Positions 52,077 through 60,600 of a DNA stretch of 64,000 nucleotides are shown here, piece after piece. Each line of letters begins with the position of its first letter. Position 1 is the stretch's first letter. The stretch is taken from contig NZ_CP040887.1 in NCBI RefSeq assembly GCF_006337125.1, positions 868,001 to 932,000 of the forward strand, written 5' to 3'. Origin of the DNA: Serinicoccus chungangensis (GTDB lineage: Bacteria > Actinomycetota > Actinomycetes > Actinomycetales > Dermatophilaceae). Below the pieces are notes generated by a model. That model was not told the origin of the DNA and did not search any database. It worked only from the letters and a program-made list of their open reading frames with translations. The translations under genes and the position numbers were made by a program.

Positions 52077-52760
52077 ATGGGACCGACGGCGACGACGCAG
52101 GACGGGCCGGGGCGCACCGCGCGCCGGTTGCAGGCTCCCGGGTGGCGTGACCTGCGGCTGGTCGTGGGAGTGCTGCTGGTGGTGCTCTCGGTGGCCGGGG
52201 GTGCCCGCCTGGTGTCCGGCCTCGACGACACCCGGCCGGTGTATGCGGCGGCGCGCGACCTGCTGCCCGGCCAACCGGTCACGGACGGTGACCTGGTCAC
52301 CGTCCAGGTGCGGCTGGGGGACTCCGCCGAGCACTACCTCGACGCCACGGACCCGGTCTCCGACGGGACCTATCTCCTGCGGCGCGTCGCGGCCGGGGAG
52401 CTCGTGCCCGCGGCTGCCGTCGGCACGCAGCGACAGGCCCTGGACAAGACGGTCAACGTCCCGGTGGACGCCTCGACCGTCTCCGGGCTGCAGGTCGGGA
52501 CGGCGGTCGACGTCTGGGTGAGCCGGCGCGACCCGGAGGCCGCCGGCGAGGTCTACCGCGACCCCGAGCTGCTGCTGCCGGGGGCCGTCATCGACCGTGT
52601 CGCAGACCAGTCCGGCGGGTTGGGAGCATCGCTGGGCCGGACCCCGGTGGCCCTCGTCGTGCCGGCGGACCGGGTCGGCGACGTCATCGCCGCGGTGGAC
52701 CAGGACGCCCGGCTGACCCTGGTCCCGGCGCCCCGCACCCAGCGGGAGCAGGGCGGGTGA
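52077..52760 (+). CDS. CpaB-like SAF-domain protein
   Basis: A 227-residue protein with one membrane span (LRLVVGVLLVVLSVAGGARL, about residues 26-45) and a SAF domain: RPVYAAARDLLPGQPVTDGD (about residues 53-72), LLRRVAAGELVPAAAVGTQ. SAF proteins of the CpaB/RcpC type line the outer part of Tad/Flp pilus machines. No pilin, secretin or TadA ATPase is in the window, so a pilus function is unproven. ATG 52077 is chosen over an upstream GTG for its ribosome-binding site. The stop overlaps the next gene's GTG. Confidence 0.78.
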   Translation: MGPTATTQDGPGRTARRLQAPGWRDLRLVVGVLLVVLSVAGGARLVSGLDDTRPVYAAARDLLPGQPVTDGDLVTVQVRLGDSAEHYLDATDPVSDGTYLLRRVAAGELVPAAAVGTQRQALDKTVNVPVDASTVSGLQVGTAVDVWVSRRDPEAAGEVYRDPELLLPGAVIDRVADQSGGLGASLGRTPVALVVPADRVGDVIAAVDQDARLTLVPAPRTQREQGG

Positions 52761-54172
52761 GCCGTCCGCTGGTGACCGCCGTGGCCCCCCGGTGGGAGAG
52801 CCAGGTCGCGGCCCTGCTCGCCGGGTCCACCCAGGCCCGGCTGGTGCGCCGGTGCGCCGACCTGCCCGAGCTGCTGGGCGTCGCCCGGGCCGGCCTGGCG
52901 GAGGTCGTCCTCGTCTCCCACGACCTGCGCGGGCTGGACCGGGACGCGGTGCAGGGCCTCGGTGCGGTCGGCGTGCACGTCGTGGGGGTGCACCCGCGTG
53001 ACGACACGGAGGCGGCCCGCGCGTTGCACCGGCGCGGCGTCACCTGCGTGCTCGAGGTCGAGAGCAGCACCCCGGAGCTCGACGCGGTGCTCTCCTCGCT
53101 GGGGCGGGTGGACCCCACCGGCGACGACCGCCGACCGGCCGGCTCGCCGACCGCGCCCGGTGGGCCGACGTCTGCTGAGCACGGTCCGGGGCCCGGCCGG
53201 CACACGGACCCGGCAGCCGTGCTCGTCGACGCCGGTCCGGAGGGTGTCCGGGACGACGACGCCGGGACGCACGCCGCTTCGGCGACGGGCCAGGAGCACC
53301 CGCCCCGGACGGACGGTCCGTCCGAGGGCGAGGTCGTCGTGGTGTGGGGGCCGCACGGCAGCACCGGCCGCACCACGGTGGCCGTCAACCTCGCCGCCGA
53401 GCTGGCGTCGGCGACGACGCCGGTCCTGCTCGTGGACGCGGACACCTACGGTGCGGGGGTCGCGCAGGCGCTGGCCGTGCTCGACGAGTCACCCGGGGTC
53501 GCGGCCGCCGCCCGCGCCGCGGACCAGGGCACCCTCGACGAGGACAGCCTCCTGCGCCTCGCCCCGCAGGTGCGCCCCGGGCTGCTCGTCCTCACCGGGC
53601 TGCCCCGCGCCGACCGGTGGACCGAGCTGCGGGAGAGCGCCCTGGCCGACATCCTCCAGCAGGCCCGCTCCCTCGCCCGGTGGGTGGTCGTCGACATCGC
53701 CCCGACGGTGGAGCAGGACGAGGAGCTGTCCTTCGACACCAGCGCACCTCGACGCAACGGGGCCGCGCTGTGCGCCCTGGAGGAGGCCGACCGGGTGCTG
53801 GTCGTCGGCACCGGCGACCCGGTGGGGCTGCAGCGGCTCGTCCGCGGTGTCGACCAGCTGCCCGGGCTCACCCGGGCGGAGGTCCAGGTGGTGGTGACGC
53901 GGGTCCGCCCCGGACCGGTCGGTCCGGAGCCGGGCCGCCGGATCGCCGAGACCCTGCGCCGGTTCGCCGGGGTGGGCCAGGTGCACCTGGTCCCCGAGGA
54001 CCGCGACGCCGTGGACGCGGCCCTGCTGCACGGGCACACCCTCGCCGAGTCACGCCCCACCAGCCCGGCACGGGAGTCGATCCGGACGCTGGCCCACCTG
54101 GTCAGCGGGCGTCGCGGGTCCGGGGACGCGCCACGCTCGCGCTGGTGGTCGCGTCGCCGCGCCCGCACCTGA
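52757..54172 (+). CDS. CpaE-like/MinD-ParA family protein with Arg in the P-loop
   Basis: A 471-residue protein. Residues 1-120 look like a degenerate receiver-type domain, 120-190 form a Pro/Gly/Asp-rich linker, and the ParA/MinD-like domain begins EGEVVVVWGPHGSTGRTTVA near residue 190, where the P-loop GPHGSTGRTT has Arg in place of the usual Lys and lacks the signature Lys of the deviant Walker A. Later motifs: VLLVDADTYGAGVAQAL (switch I region), RWVVVDIAPTVEQDEELSFD (about residues 313-332) and VLVVGTGDPVGLQRLVRG. The GTG overlaps the CpaB-like stop (GTGA). It may direct pole or machine positioning; the ATPase may be altered. Confidence 0.8.
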   Translation: MSRPLVTAVAPRWESQVAALLAGSTQARLVRRCADLPELLGVARAGLAEVVLVSHDLRGLDRDAVQGLGAVGVHVVGVHPRDDTEAARALHRRGVTCVLEVESSTPELDAVLSSLGRVDPTGDDRRPAGSPTAPGGPTSAEHGPGPGRHTDPAAVLVDAGPEGVRDDDAGTHAASATGQEHPPRTDGPSEGEVVVVWGPHGSTGRTTVAVNLAAELASATTPVLLVDADTYGAGVAQALAVLDESPGVAAAARAADQGTLDEDSLLRLAPQVRPGLLVLTGLPRADRWTELRESALADILQQARSLARWVVVDIAPTVEQDEELSFDTSAPRRNGAALCALEEADRVLVVGTGDPVGLQRLVRGVDQLPGLTRAEVQVVVTRVRPGPVGPEPGRRIAETLRRFAGVGQVHLVPEDRDAVDAALLHGHTLAESRPTSPARESIRTLAHLVSGRRGSGDAPRSRWWSRRRART

Positions 54173-54280
54173 GGCTGCGCCCCGTCGCCCCACCCGCCAG
54201 GACCGCTCCGACGTCTGACACCATGACGGTGAGGCCGCAGCCGTCGGCCTGGCCCGGTGACCCTGACGAGGAGGTCGGCG

Positions 54281-54775
54281 ATGACGACCGTGCGGTGCTA
54301 CGTGCCGTTGACGGGCGACCAGCTGGCCGCCCTGTCGCAGGACCGCCGCCTGAGCGGACCGCTGCGGGCGACCGCGGTGACCGAGGTGCTCCGGGCCCAG
54401 GAGCCGGGGGCGGACGGCGACGAGCTCGAGTACGCCGCCGCGCAGGTGGCCGCCGAGGACCTGGTGCGGACCGGTGTCCCGGTCGTGCTGGCCGCGGTGG
54501 ACGTGGACGCGGGGCGCGTGACCGACGCCGCCACGGACGACCTGTGGATCGAGGTGGCGTCCGTGGAGCTGCCGCGGGTGGCCGCCCTGCACCTGGGCGA
54601 CGACGTCGTCACCGGGGACGCCTCGCTGCTGGCCGACCACGACTCCGAGGACATCGAGCTGTCCTGGTTCGACACCACCGAGCTGGACCACGTGCTGGGG
54701 CTGGTCGGCCGGGCCCGCCCCTCCCGACCGGGTGGGCCGCCGACCGACCCGCCCACCGACCGACCGACCGACTGA
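54281..54775 (+). CDS. DUF6912 family protein
   Basis: A 164-residue conserved actinobacterial protein, recalled as DUF6912. It starts MTTVRCYVPLTGDQLAALSQ, with VLRAQEPGADGDELEYAAAQ, VPVVLAAVDVDAGRVTDAAT and LSWFDTTELDHVLGLV near residue 145. The last ten residues (PTDPPTDRPTD) come from a short ACCG repeat at about 54738-54780. The function is unknown. The ATG is chosen over GTG 54257 because GAGGAGG lies 6-7 nt upstream. Confidence 0.75.
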   Translation: MTTVRCYVPLTGDQLAALSQDRRLSGPLRATAVTEVLRAQEPGADGDELEYAAAQVAAEDLVRTGVPVVLAAVDVDAGRVTDAATDDLWIEVASVELPRVAALHLGDDVVTGDASLLADHDSEDIELSWFDTTELDHVLGLVGRARPSRPGGPPTDPPTDRPTD

Positions 54776-54793
54776 CCGCGAGGAGATCACGCC

Positions 54794-56422
54794 ATGGATG
54801 GCATCGTCGACGTCCCCAGCCCGCTCAACGAGCCCGTGCTCGGCTACGCGCCGGGCAGCCCGGAACGAGGCACCCTCGAGGCTGCGCTCGCCGAGCTGGC
54901 GGCCAGCCCCGTGGACCTCCCGCACGTCATCGGCGGCGCGCCGGTCACCGGGGGCGGCGCCGCGATCGACGTCGTCCAGCCGCACGCTCACGCCGAGGTG
55001 CTCGGGACGATGCGGGACGCGACCAAGAAGGACGCGCGCGCGGCCGTCGAGGCGTCCCGCGAGGCGGCGCCGGCCTGGCGGGCGATGTCCTTCGAGGAGC
55101 GGGCCTCGATCTTCCTCAAGGCGGCCGAGCTGCTGGCCGGGCCCTGGCGCGCGCGGATGAACGCCGCCACGATGCTGGGACAGAGCAAGACGGCCACCCA
55201 GGCCGAGATCGACTCGGCCTGCGAGCTGGCCGACTTCTGGCGCTTCAACGTGCACTACGCGCGGCAGCTGCTCACCGAGCAGCCGATCCGCAACTCGCCC
55301 GGGACCTGGAACCGCATCGACCAGCGCCCGCTGGAAGGCTTCGTCTACGCGGTGACCCCCTTCAACTTCACCGCGATCGGTGGCAACCTCCCCACGGCCC
55401 CGGCGCTCATGGGCAACGTGGTGGTGTGGAAGCCGGCGCCGACCCAGCAGCGTGCGGCGAGCATGACGATGGACCTGCTGCGGGAGGCCGGCCTGCCCGA
55501 CGGCGTCATCAACATGGTGACCGGCACCGGTCCTGCTGTCTCCGAGGTGGCGCTCGAGAGCCCCGACCTGGCCGGCATCCACTTCACCGGCTCCACCGCC
55601 GTCTTCAACATGCTCTGGCAGGGGGTGGCGTCGAACCTCGGCACCTACCGGTCCTACCCGCGCATCGTGGGCGAGACCGGGGGCAAGGACTTCGTCGTGG
55701 CCCACCCCAGCGCCGACCCCGACGTGCTGCGGACCGCCCTCGTGCGCGGCGCCTTCGAGTTCCAGGGCCAGAAGTGCTCGGCGGCGTCACGGGCCTACGT
55801 CCCCGCGTCGCTGTGGCGCAGGCTGCGCGACGAGCTCGCCCAGACGACCGAGGGGATCGCGGTCGGTGACGTGCGCGACCTGTCCAACTTCATGGGCGCC
55901 GTCATCGACGCCAAGGCCTTCGCCAAGCACCGTGACGTCATCGAGCGGGCCCACGCGGACTCCGGCGTCGAGGTCGTGGCGGGGGGCACCGTCGACGACT
56001 CCGTCGGATGGTTCGTGCGACCCACCGTCGCGGTGGTCGAGGACCCGACGCACCAGATGCTCACGACCGAGTACTTCGGCCCGATCCTCACCGTCCACGT
56101 CTACCCGGACGGTCAGTGGTCCTCGATGCTGGACCAGATGGAGTCCGTGGCGCCCTACGCGCTCACCGGCGGCGTCATCGCGCAGGACCGGGCCGCCGTG
56201 GGACAGGCGGTCGAGCGGCTGCGGTTCGCGGCAGGCAACTTCTACATCAACGACAAGCCCACCGGCGCCGTCGTCGGGCAGCAGCCGTTCGGCGGCGCGC
56301 GTGCCTCGGGGACCAACGACAAGGCGGGCTCCGCGGCCAACCTCCAGCGCTGGGTCAACACCCGGGTGATCAAGGAGACCTTCGTCCCGCCGACGGAGTA
56401 CCGCTACCCGCACATGGGCTGA
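54794..56422 (+). CDS. pruA: L-glutamate gamma-semialdehyde dehydrogenase
   Basis: A 542-residue aldehyde dehydrogenase that oxidises glutamate semialdehyde (from proline) to glutamate. Visible: NRIDQRPLEGFVYAVTPFNF (about residues 173-192), VVWKPAPTQQRAASM, IHFTGSTAVFNMLWQ, the catalytic Glu in GETGGKDFVVAHPS (about residue 295), and the catalytic Cys in FQGQKCSAASRAY near residue 329. The overall layout fits the single-domain, bacterial/mitochondrial-type P5C dehydrogenase. The proline dehydrogenase gene is not adjacent. The downstream glutamate dehydrogenase could continue the route to 2-oxoglutarate. Confidence 0.92.
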   Translation: MDGIVDVPSPLNEPVLGYAPGSPERGTLEAALAELAASPVDLPHVIGGAPVTGGGAAIDVVQPHAHAEVLGTMRDATKKDARAAVEASREAAPAWRAMSFEERASIFLKAAELLAGPWRARMNAATMLGQSKTATQAEIDSACELADFWRFNVHYARQLLTEQPIRNSPGTWNRIDQRPLEGFVYAVTPFNFTAIGGNLPTAPALMGNVVVWKPAPTQQRAASMTMDLLREAGLPDGVINMVTGTGPAVSEVALESPDLAGIHFTGSTAVFNMLWQGVASNLGTYRSYPRIVGETGGKDFVVAHPSADPDVLRTALVRGAFEFQGQKCSAASRAYVPASLWRRLRDELAQTTEGIAVGDVRDLSNFMGAVIDAKAFAKHRDVIERAHADSGVEVVAGGTVDDSVGWFVRPTVAVVEDPTHQMLTTEYFGPILTVHVYPDGQWSSMLDQMESVAPYALTGGVIAQDRAAVGQAVERLRFAAGNFYINDKPTGAVVGQQPFGGARASGTNDKAGSAANLQRWVNTRVIKETFVPPTEYRYPHMG

Positions 56423-56444
56423 GCGGCCGGCTGCGCCGGGGCGC

Positions 56445-56948
56445 TCAGCCCCCGGCCAGCCACTCCCGCGCGACCCGCTCCTCCAGCTGCACGACCTCGC
56501 GCATCCGCTCGGCCACCATGGCCTCCACGCGCCGCCCGAGGAGCGGGACGCGCGCCTCCAGGTCGCCGTCCACGACGTGGTCGGTCACCTGGGGCTCGGA
56601 GCCACGACGCAGGTGGATGCCGCCGGTGAAGGTGATCGGCAGGCCCGGCATCTCCAGGCTCATGGCGCCCTCGCGCTCGCCGTCGGCGTCCGGCGACCCC
56701 CAGCGCACGGTCTCCACCACGAGCAGGCGGGGACCGACCAGGCCCTTGGCCATGTCGGGGATGCCGTCGCTGGGCAGGTGCCGCTGCGTGGTCACGGTCG
56801 TCGTGCCGTCGGGCGCGGTCTCGACGTGCACGGTCTGGTCCAACGACCCCGAGCGCTCGCAGCGCCGGACCTGGTAGGCGTGGTCGGTCAGCATCTCGAA
56901 GGTGCGCTGCGGGTCCGCCGGGTGACGGATCGTCTCGGTGATCCTCAT
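56445..56948 (-). CDS. DUF2505 family protein
   Basis: A 167-residue conserved actinobacterial DUF2505 protein, a START/SRPBCC-like fold by resemblance: MRITETIRHPADPQRTFEML at residues 1-20, HLPSDGIPDMAKGLVGPRLL, AMSLEMPGLPITFTGGIHL and a C-terminal helix EAMVAERMREVVQLEERVAR. It probably binds a hydrophobic ligand, but the role is unknown. A TACGGT box 6 nt upstream supports leaderless initiation although the upstream gene stops only 4 bases before its ATG. Confidence 0.82.
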   Translation of the reverse strand: MRITETIRHPADPQRTFEMLTDHAYQVRRCERSGSLDQTVHVETAPDGTTTVTTQRHLPSDGIPDMAKGLVGPRLLVVETVRWGSPDADGEREGAMSLEMPGLPITFTGGIHLRRGSEPQVTDHVVDGDLEARVPLLGRRVEAMVAERMREVVQLEERVAREWLAGG

Positions 56949-56952
56949 GACC

Positions 56953-57471
56953 TCACCGTACGTCCTGACCGCCCGGCCCGGGGAGCGCAGCGCGCAACCG
57001 GCGGTGCAGGCCGTGCAGCCGTCGGAGGACGACGCCCTTGTCGGCCCGGGTGAGCGCCCCGCGGCGGGTCCGGTCCGCGACCCGGTCCAGGAGGTCGCCC
57101 AGGTCGGTCATCACCGTGGCGGTCTCCGTGGCCCAGGGCGCCGGGTGGGGGAGCAGCTCCTCGGCCAGGGCGCGCAGGCGCCCGGCGGCGGCCCGGCAGC
57201 CGGCGTGGTCGGGCAGCCGGTCGGTCCCGCCGATGGCCCCCACCACGAGCGGTTGCGGCCGGGGCTGCTCCCGGTCGGTGGCGGCGTCCGCCAGCACGTG
57301 GGCGACGCCGTCGAGCAACGCCTCCACGAGGCCGCTGGCCTCGGACCACCCCAGGTCGGGGGCCAGCGCGCTCACCTCCTCCGCGGCGCGCAGGAGGGTG
57401 GCGGGAGGAGATCCCGTCCCCGGCCGCTGCCGGGCGGCCGCGGGCCCGGGGGGCCGGTCGATCCCGGTCAT
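56953..57471 (-). CDS. Hypothetical alpha-helical protein
   Basis: A 172-residue protein I do not recognise. It is Ala/Leu/Arg-rich and predicted mostly helical (AAEEVSALAPDLGWSEASGL; VMTDLGDLLDRVADRTRRGA), without membrane spans, signal peptide or catalytic motif. It is followed by the DUF2505 gene after 4 bases. A TAGGGT box (57483-57478 on the minus strand) 6 nt before its ATG is a good leaderless promoter. It is divergent from the glutamate dehydrogenase gene. Confidence 0.65.
   Translation of the reverse strand: MTGIDRPPGPAAARQRPGTGSPPATLLRAAEEVSALAPDLGWSEASGLVEALLDGVAHVLADAATDREQPRPQPLVVGAIGGTDRLPDHAGCRAAAGRLRALAEELLPHPAPWATETATVMTDLGDLLDRVADRTRRGALTRADKGVVLRRLHGLHRRLRAALPGPGGQDVR
56955..56960 (-). 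promoter_or_regulatory. -10 box of the DUF2505 gene
   Basis: TACGGT (56960-56955 on the minus strand) lies 6 nt before the DUF2505 ATG and inside the last codons of the upstream gene. Confidence 0.35.
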
Positions 57472-57477
57472 GGGCCC

Positions 57478-57483
57478 ACCCTA
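57478..57483 (-). promoter_or_regulatory. -10 box of the hypothetical gene
   Basis: TAGGGT (57483-57478 on the minus strand) lies 6 nt, GGGCCC, before its ATG. Confidence 0.42.
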
Positions 57484-57545
57484 GGGGCCGCCGAAGGGTC
57501 GGCCGGAGGGTTGTCCCCAGGCGGGTGCGCAGGTGGGCAGCCGAG

Positions 57546-57578
57546 TAGGGTGGCCGCAGGCGCACGTCGGGGTGCGCC
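57546..57578 (+). promoter_or_regulatory. Glutamate dehydrogenase promoter and 5'-end hairpin
   Basis: TAGGGT (57546-57551) predicts a start near 57558. The first bases of the mRNA would form GGCGCAC (57559-57565), a 6-nt loop and GTGCGCC (57572-57578), a perfect 7-bp hairpin at the extreme 5' end. The remaining leader is about 33 nt and contains GAGGAG. Confidence 0.4.
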
Positions 57579-57611
57579 GGACGCCCGCGACCCGAGGAGT
57601 GCACGCGCACG

Positions 57612-60600
57612 ATGACGTCGACCGACACGCTCACCGACAGGTTCTTCCACCACCTCGCCGCCACCGAGCTGGCGGGTCGCCAGCTGGAGCAGCGCGAGGC
57701 GATGGCAGGCTCGATGGCCGAGCTGTCCGAGCAGCGGGACGAGGGCCGGGCGGCCATCCGGGTCCTGAACCCCACCCTGGACGACGGTGGCTGGACGAGC
57801 CGTCAGACGGTGGTGCAGGTCGTGACCGACGACATGCCCTTCCTCGTGGACTCGGTGCTGGGGGAGGTCAGCCGGCACCGTCTGGGGGTGCACCAGCTCC
57901 TGCACCCGCAGGTCGTCGTCGACGAGGCCACCGGTGAGGTCCTCGACCTCGACCCGCAGGACGTGGGCGAGGGGCAGCGCGTCGAGTCCTGGATCCACGT
58001 CGAGGTCGACCGCGTCCCGGAGCCGGAGGACCGGGACTCGCTCGAGGACGACCTGGGCCGGGTGCTCACCGACGTCCGTCGCGCCTGCCGCGACTGGGGG
58101 ACCATGCGCCAGCGCGCCCGGGCCATCGTCGACGAGCTCGAGATCGGGCCCCCGAGGTCCGTCGACCGGGACCAGATCGACTCGACCGTCGACTTCCTGA
58201 CCTGGATCGACGACCACCACTTCACCTACCTGGGCTACCGCAGCTACGACCTCGTCGAGACCGGCGACGGGCTGGCGCTGCAGGCCGTCGCGGGCAGCGG
58301 GCTGGGGATCCTGCGGGACGAGGACGCCGACCCGGCGCCTACCGTGCTGCGGCCGGAGGCGGCCCGCACCGCGCGGGACCCCCGGCTGCTCACCGTCACC
58401 AAGGCCAACACGCGGGCCACCGTGCACCGGTCCGTGCCGCTGGACTACATCGGGGTCCGCCGGTTCGGCGAGCGGGGCGAGGTCGTCGGCGAGCACCGCT
58501 TCCTCGGGCTCTTCACCCAGAGCGCCTACGCGGAGTCGAGCCAGCGCCTGCCGATCGTCGGGGCCAAGGTCAAGCAGGTGCTCGCCGAGTCCGGGTTCGC
58601 CCCGGACAGCCACTCCGGCAAGGACCTCCTCAGCGTCCTCGAGGCCTACCCGCGGGACGAGCTGTTCCAGGCGCCGGTGGAGCACCTGGCGGCGACCGCC
58701 GGCGACGTGGTCCGTCTCCTCGAGCGTCCTGCGGCCAAGGCCTACGTCCGGGCGGACGAGTTCGGCCGGTTCGTCAGCGCCCTCGTCTATCTCCCCCGGG
58801 ACCGCTACAACACCGCCAACCGGCTGCGCGTCCAGGAGCTCCTCGAGCAGACCTACGGCGGGGAGCTGGCCGATTACGCCACGCGGGTCGGGGACGGACC
58901 GCTGGCGCAGCTGCACTTCGTCATCACCGTCCCGCGGGACCAGGACCTGCCCCAGGTCGACCAGCGGCACCTCCAGGAGCGTCTGACCGCCGTCACCCGG
59001 ACCTGGGTCGAGGGCCTCGCGGACGCCGTCGCGGCCCACGTCGAGGACGAGGGCGTCACCGGCGACCTCGTGGCGCGGTACGCCGACGCCTTCCCCGAGG
59101 CCTACAAGGAGGACTTCGACGGCGAGGCCGCCTACCTCGACCTGCAGCGTCTGGGTGAGCTGCACGGCAGCGACGCGTCGGCCCGCCCGCACGTCTACCG
59201 CGCCCCGGGAGAGGCGCCGACGGAGCGGCGGCTCAAGGTCTACCGCTCCGAGGAGATGTCGCTCACCCACGTCCTCCCGGTCTTCGCCGACCTCGGCCTG
59301 GAGGTCACCGTCCAGCGGCCCTACGAGCTGGACGGCAGCAACGACGACGGCTCGCCCGACTACATCTACGACTTCGGGCTGCGGGCCCCGTCGGAGTCGG
59401 TGTGGAGCGGTGGTGAGCACCGCACGGAGGACGAGGTGTCGGCCGCCTTCGAGGACGCCTTCACCGCCGTCTGGGGCGGGTCCGCCGAGTCCGACTCCCT
59501 CAACTCCCTGGTGCTCACGGCCGGCCTCGACTGGCGGCGCGTCGTCATCCTGCGCACCCTGGTCCGCTACCTGCGCCAGGTGGGCACCTTCAGCCTCGAC
59601 TACCTCGAGGAGGCGCTGGTCGCGAACCCCGACATCGCGCGGCTGCTCATCGAGCTCTTCGAGGCTCGGTTCGACCCCGACGCCCCGGGCGAGGCGGAGG
59701 CGCGGGCGGCGCGCACCCAGGAGCTGGCCGACGACATCACCAGGGCGCTGGACGAGGTCGCCAGCCTCGACCAGGACCGCATCCTGCGCTCGCTGGCGGC
59801 CGTCGTCCAGGCGACGCTGCGCACCAACTTCTACCAGCAGGACGCCGAGGGCCGCCCCAAGGCCTGGGTGAGCCTCAAGCTGCTGCCGCGCGAGCTCGAC
59901 CTGCTGCCCGAGCCGCGGCCGGCGTTCGAGATCTGGGTGTACGCCCCCCGGGTCGAGGGCAGCCACCTCAGGTTCGGGGCGGTGGCCCGTGGCGGCCTGC
60001 GCTGGAGCGACCGGCGCGAGGACTTCCGCACCGAGGTGCTCGGGCTGGTCAAGGCGCAGATGGTCAAGAACGCCGTCATCGTCCCCACCGGGTCCAAGGG
60101 CGCCTTCTTCCCCAAGGACCTGCCGGACCCGGCCGCCGACCGGGGCGCCTGGCTCGAGGAGGGGCAGGCGGCATACCGCACCTTCATCAGCGGCATGCTG
60201 GACATCACCGACAACCGCGTCGGCACCGACATCGAGCCGCCGGAGCGCGTGGTGCGCCACGACGGTGACGACCCCTACCTCGTGGTGGCGGCGGACAAGG
60301 GCACGGCGACGTTCTCCGACCTCGCCAACGGGGTGGCGCGGGACTACGGCTTCTGGCTCGACGACGCCTTCGCCTCGGGGGGCTCGGCCGGCTACGACCA
60401 CAAGGGCATGGGCATCACCGCCCGGGGCGCGTGGGAGTCGGTGAAGCGGCACTTCCGGGAGCTGGGGCTGGACACCCAGAGCACGGAGTTCACCGTCGTC
60501 GGGGTGGGCGACATGAGCGGCGACGTCTTCGGCAACGGCATGCTGCTCTCGGAGCACATCCGCCTCGTCGCGGCCTTCGACCACCGCCACATCTTCCTGG

